Source of the DNA: Myotis daubentonii | Lineage: Eukaryota > Chordata > Mammalia > Chiroptera > Vespertilionidae | Length of the DNA: 64,000 nt | Assembly: GCF_963259705.1 (NCBI RefSeq) | Contig: NC_081840.1 | Coordinates: 116,611,074-116,675,073, forward strand | Direction of reading: 5' to 3' | The notes under the pieces: generated by a model | What the model was told of the DNA's origin: nothing | Seen by the model: the letters and a program-made list of their open reading frames with translations, nothing else | Database searches by the model: none | Shown: piece by piece, positions 59,849-64,000 of the stretch | Numbering within the stretch: position 1 is the first letter of the stretch | Layout: each line of letters starts with the position of its first letter | Made by a program: the position numbers and the translations under genes

Positions 59849-60891
59849 TAGGGGCCCAGTGCACGAAATTCGTGCACTGGGTGTGTGTCGGGGGGGAGTG
59901 TCCCTCAGCCCAGCCTGCCCCCTCTCACATACTGGGAGCCCTCAGGCGTTGACCCCCATCACCCTCCAATCGCAGGATCGGCCCCTTGCCCAGGCCTGAC
60001 GCCTCCGCCAGAGGTGTCAGGCTTGGACAGGGGACCCCCATCTCCCCCCGATCACTGGCTCTGGCCCCCGCCCAGGCCTGAGGCCTCTGGCCCAGGAATC
60101 ATGCCTGGGCAGGAGACCCCCATCTCCCTCTGATCCCTTGCTCCACCCCCCCGCCCAAGCCTGACGCCTCTGACCCAGGCTTCAGGCCTGGGCAAGGGGA
60201 CCATCATATCCCCCCAATCCCCGGCTCAGACCCCCGCCCAGGCCTGATGCCTTGGCCAGAGGAGTTGACCCTCATCACCCTCTGATCACCAATCACCGGA
60301 TCGGCCCCTTGACCAGGTCTGAAGCCTCCGGCAGAGGTGTCAGGCCTGGGCAGGGGACCCCCAGCTCCCCGCGGTTGCAGGCTCCGCCCCTGCCCAGGCC
60401 TAACACCTCTGGCTGAGGCGTTCGGCCCGGGCAGCGGGGACCCGCAGCTGTAGCGGCCCCGCGATCGTGGGCTCCGCTTTAGGCCCAGGCAAGAGACCCC
60501 TAGCTCCCGGGACTGCCAGCTTCGACCGTGCCCAGCTCCCATCGCTGGCTCCACCCCTACTTCCTGCTATCACTGGCCAGGGCGGCAAAGGCGCCTGATT
60601 CTCCGATCATGGCTGGGGGGCAGGGCAAAGGCGGCCCCAGGGCCACCTTTGCCCTGCCCCCCAGCTCTTAGCTCCCCCCTGGGTTTACGATCACTGTCAG
60701 TGGCAGGGGGCTTCTTCCTGCTTTCCCTTTCGCCTCCCTGCATTGTGCCTACATATGCAAATTAACCGCCATCTTAGTTGGCAGTTAACTGACAATCATA
60801 GTTGGCAGTTAATTTGCATATAGCCCTGATTTGCCAATGAAAAGGGTATCATCGTACGCCAATAACCATTTTTCTCTTTTATTTGTGTAGA
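59849..60891 (-). mobile_element. Long GC-rich young Helitron
   Basis: CTAG at 59849-59852, then a perfect 13-bp-arm hairpin. The 5' end lies near 60891, with subterminal 'ccctgatttgccaatg' in plus orientation. The interior is a run of 'cccaggcctga-gcctc-ggc' GC-rich units. It is nearly identical at both ends to 8344-9075. Open frames inside are overlapping shadows. Confidence 0.9.
60612..60665. repeat. 24-bp inverted repeat inside Helitron (one mismatch)
   Basis: Arms 60612-60635 and 60642-60665 with a 6-base loop. It is the counterpart of 8797-8850, with one unpaired position. Confidence 0.88.
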
Positions 60892-61061
60892 TACTATAAT
60901 TTTAATATGAAGCCAATATAAACTTATTGAGGTAACTTTCATTTTTTATGTATTAATTTTTTTAACTTGCTATGCATTTTAGATATATAACCTATCTGAG
61001 TTTGGACTAGCCACATTTTGAGCCTCAGTAGTCACATATGGCTGCTGACTATACCCTAAGA

Positions 61062-61275
61062 CAGTGGTTCTCAACCTTCTGGCTCTTTAAATACAGTTCC
61101 TCATGTTATGACCTCCAACCATAAAATTATTTTTGTTTCTACTTCATAACTGTAATTTTGCTACTGTTATGAATCGTAATGTAATTATCTGATATGCAGG
61201 ATGGTCTTAGGCGACCCCTGTGAAAGGGTCGTTTGACTCCCAAAGGGGTCACGACCCACAGGTTGAGAACCACTG
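61062..61275. mobile_element. SPIN-type hAT miniature transposon
   Basis: The same element as 51369-51580: terminal repeats CAGTGGTTCTCAACCT/AGGTTGAGAACCACTG and 214 bp. The 8-bp flanks ccctaaga and tcctaaga match at 7 positions. Confidence 0.95.
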
Positions 61276-61304
61276 TCCTAAGATTTTGCTTGAAACAAAA
61301 GAAA

Positions 61305-61545
61305 TCCTGGACTATCCGGTTGGGCTCAGTGGTTGGAACACCAGCCAACAGACTGAAGGGTCTTGGTTTGATTCTGGTCAAGGGAACGTACCTCATTGCA
61401 GGACCCACTCCCGGGCATGGGTAGGGGCATGTGAGGGATGCAACTAATTGATATGTTTCTCTTACATTTATGTTTCTCTCTCTGTTCCTCCTTCTCCCTC
61501 CCACTCTGTCTAAAAAAATCAATGGAAAAAATATCCTCAGGTGAG
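61305..61545 (+). mobile_element. VES SINE, diverged
   Basis: 'ggttgggctcagtggttgg', B box ggtttgattctgg, 'gcatgtgagggatgcaac', 'tttctctctctgttcc', A-tail. It is more diverged than the copies at 34241 and 41706. Confidence 0.88.
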
Positions 61546-61693
61546 AATTAACAAAAAAATAAGCTTAATGTTTATAACTAATACTGAATATTTACAAGCC
61601 ATTATCTAAAAAGCTTTCTAATTATATATGCATTAGGGAAACAAACTGCTCTTTGATGAGTTAGAACAGGTGAAAATAAATATTTGGTACACA

Positions 61694-62009
61694 TCTATAT
61701 ATATAAAATCCTAAGTGACGATCCGACCATTCGACTGTCTGACTGGTAGCTATGACATGCACTGACCACCAGGGGGCAGACACTCAACACAGGAGCTTCT
61801 GAGCTGCAGTGACTTAGCAACTGTGGTTCTTGGATGATGTGCCCAGAACTGGAGAGAAGAGAACCCAATTCTGGGGTGCATCACCCAAGAACCACCCTCT
61901 CACAATCCAGGACCCCTCAGGGAATGTCAGATAGCCGGTTTCGGCCCAGTCCCTGCAGGCCAGACCGAGGGACCCCACTGGTGCATGAAACTGTGCACGA
62001 GGCCTCTAG
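61694..62009 (+). mobile_element. Complete short Helitron
   Basis: 5' TC at 61694 preceded by A. It has 'gaccaccagggggcagacactcaac' and a 3' hairpin (gtgcatgaaactgtgcac), and ends cctCTAG at 62009 followed by T. At 316 bp it is a compact relative of 1451-2158. Confidence 0.92.
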
Positions 62010-62979
62010 TTTGTAGATATAAATCTTCTTGTACAAGAAATAAACAGTAAATTGAAATAATGCTGGATATATGGATGTGTACTTGTGTATTCTGCATCCA
62101 TTGAATGCCCAATTTATTTATCATATGTCAGCTTTTGTATTCAAATATAAATGCTAACTTACTTTACTTTATTATAATAAGAAAAAAATGAGATTGTAAT
62201 GGTTCCAATAAAAGTTTAATTATTAGTGACAAGTTTTTCAACTCAACATTAAGGATACATAGTGATAATTAGTTTGTATGTAAAATTGGTCACAGGCTCA
62301 ATTCTATTGAATGTTATACAGTTGTGCCACTGAGTTGGAAGAGTCAAATCAAAGCTTGATTTTGCCAGTGCTAAGTAAACCCAGGTGATTAAAGCATTGT
62401 AATACTTCACAAATGAAGAATAAATAGATTAAAATGCAGACAACTAATAAATCTCTGTCAGTAATTAAACAAAATTTATCAATGCTATATATGTAGTTTT
62501 ATTGATCAACATTATAATTTTATGACAAAAATAATTGGTTTTATGTTTAAAATTTACTAGAAAATTAGAATGGAATTATTTTAGAAAAAAAAGTGTCTAT
62601 TTCAATTTGAAATCCTTTGTTTTGTGTATCAAGGAACTAAGGCTCAAAGAAGTTGAGTTAATTTACATCTGGTTAACTAGTTGTGTCAAAAGTACTACAA
62701 TTAACTTCTAAAACTAAATTAAAAATATGTATGGATGCAAAGGATTCTAATTTTTAAAAAATGCATGAGACAGATTTTTATTCCAAGTTGCAATTATGCC
62801 CTAAACCATGTGCCACACCCCTACTTTTTAAATGCACACAAGCCATCTACACACACTTGAGTTGATCATTTTTAGGTTTCTTTGGGCATTCACAAGAACC
62901 AACCGATTTCAATAAAGTTGGAGGAAGCACTTTCATTGCAGGGATTTTTAAAAAGTCTCTATATTGGCTTAAAACAACA
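62010..62979. other. AT-rich DNA, nothing recognised
   Basis: No gene or confident repeat seen. Confidence 0.5.
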
Positions 62980-63350
62980 AAAATGTATTCTTTCACAGTC
63001 CAGAGTCCAGAAGACCAAACTCAAGGTTCTGGCAGAGCCATACTCCAGCTAAAGGCTCAAGCGAAGAATTCTTCCTTACCTCCTCCAGCTCCCGGTGGTT
63101 CCTAAGACCACTTGTACATGCATTAGTTTGTGGCAGCATAACGCCAACCTTTGCCTCTGCCTTTATAGGGCTTCTTCTTAGTCTCTGTCCTTCTCTGTCA
63201 CTTATTAAGGATGTTCTTATTGGATTTAGAGTCCATTCTAATCCAGTATGATCATATCCCAATATTTACCTTAATTACATCTGAAATTAATTATATTTAT
63301 GTGTGCTGAGGATTATGATTTAGAAATGTCTTCTTGGGTTGGAGGAATTA
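62980..63350. mobile_element. Old ERVL/MaLR-class LTR-like relic
   Basis: 'ggcttaaaacaacaaaaatg', 'ggttctggcagagccatactcc', 'tccattctaatccagtatgatc' and 'taattacatctg' follow a common ancient mammalian LTR. The family and orientation are not certain. Confidence 0.55.
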
Positions 63351-63516
63351 TTCAATCTACCAAAGAACTCTAAAATTTGTATTTATACAACTTATATTTA
63401 CAAAACAAAATGATACCATATCAATCATGATAAAGTGATTGTGGCTTTCATTTGAGTAAGGTTATCTCTCCTAATCAATTTGGTTTGGGGCAATTTTGAA
63501 GAATTTGAGTATTGCA

Positions 63517-64000
63517 TTAATCAATCTGGTATGTGGCATTTTTTATGACCTTGACAGGGGAATTTGTAGGGGGCAATAATTTCAGGGGTTTCAACTTGAC
63601 TTTCTTTGTGATTCTAGTTTTACAACTGGGTCCTAGTCCAGATTTCCACCTGCCTGTGGGAGATAAGGCTTTCCTTAATTGCTGAAATAAATAATTCCTA
63701 GCCTTCACACTATGCCTTGACTTAATAATTGGCTGATTTAAGCATGTCCCTCTCTCCTTCAGTGCATTACTTTCTTTCCCAACAACAATCAACTCCAAAT
63801 ACTTAGAATTTCCATCCTCATCACATCTCTCAAGTACTGGAGATATTGCATAAGCTAGTACTTGCTCCCCCACCTGCATCTTGTCCCAGTTCACCACATG
63901 TGGGAATCTCAGAATGTGATACTCTAGCATGCCAAGGGTTACCATTCCTCTATGGCCATTTTCAAAGGGAATGAGTTTGTCATTTGTCTGATAGTGTTTC
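63517..64000 (-). CDS. Unidentified open reading frame running off the right edge
   Basis: The minus-strand frame is open from the window edge down to a stop at 63517-63519, about 160 codons. The first ATG inside gives 142 residues; the frame upstream of it is also open, so the true start is probably outside. The composition looks protein-like: a hydrophobic/acidic N-terminal half (MLEYHILRFPHVVNWDK, GEQVLAYAIS, KYLELIVVGKE) and a Lys-rich C-terminus (KTRITKKVKLKPLKLL, ending ATYQID). I see no signal peptide, membrane segment, zinc motif or known catalytic motif, and do not recognise the family. It could be an exon, a retrocopy or part of an old element; an LTR-like relic lies about 170 bp beyond its stop. 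The function is unknown. Confidence 0.4.
   Translation of the reverse strand, partial: KHYQTNDKLIPFENGHRGMVTLGMLEYHILRFPHVVNWDKMQVGEQVLAYAISPVLERCDEDGNSKYLELIVVGKESNALKERGTCLNQPIIKSRHSVKARNYLFQQLRKALSPTGRWKSGLGPSCKTRITKKVKLKPLKLLPPTNSPVKVIKNATYQID

Noticed and set aside
1..64000. Bacterial-type defence, toxin-antitoxin or biosynthetic system
   Set aside because: All recognisable content is mammalian retroelements, DNA transposons and retropseudogenes.

Overview
This window is mammalian nuclear DNA from a vespertilionid (vesper) bat. The sequence shows many rolling-circle Helitrons of the HeliBat type (5' TC end beginning like TCCTATATAATAAAAG, 3' hairpin around GTGCACGAAATTCGTGCAC, terminal CTAG, insertion between A and T). 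Among mammals such Helitron expansions are known from vespertilionid bats. Other supporting elements are tRNA-derived VES SINEs, SPIN and other hAT miniature elements, LINE-1 elements and a HAL1 (half-L1). No bacterial genes, operons, CRISPR array or phage genes are present.

No intact host gene is recognised. The gene-derived sequences are processed pseudogenes: STT3A (minus, about 22330-23290), SEC13 (plus, about 23310-24690), CSRP2 (plus, about 29120-29900). One unexplained open frame runs off the right edge on the minus strand (63517-64000).

Layout. 1-1373: HAL1. 1374-2158: two Helitrons. 3013-3979: an old LTR split by a Helitron and microsatellites. 4266-5340: two Helitrons tail to tail. 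5363-9075: six minus-strand Helitrons head to tail. 9076-11674: AT-rich, nothing recognised. 11675-18122: degraded full-length L1 broken by a Helitron. 20620-21035: L2 relic, TA/CA microsatellite, Helitron. 21289-21516: hAT MITE. 21600-22125: twin-primed L1. 22330-24690: STT3A and SEC13 pseudogenes head to head. 25562-26019: solo LTR. 26896-27272: L1 tail fragment and MIR. 27797-28010: VES. 29120-29900: CSRP2 pseudogene. 30028-36550: Helitrons, VES SINEs, another LTR. 36552-41577: a retroviral LTR interrupted by a composite L1. 41706-44160: VES, unique DNA, old SINE. 44720-46091: a VES whose tail holds two Helitrons. 46248-53795: degraded full-length L1 with a SPIN inside. 53820-54480: older L1 tail. 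54500-59848: mostly unique AT-rich DNA. 59849-62009: a long Helitron, SPIN, VES, small Helitron. 62980-63350: LTR-like relic, then the edge ORF.

The main interest is the nesting of elements, which orders their insertion in time, and the chains of abutting Helitrons. All boundaries were read by eye. Family names rest on recognised sequence, not on a database search, and host-element boundaries without duplications are approximate.
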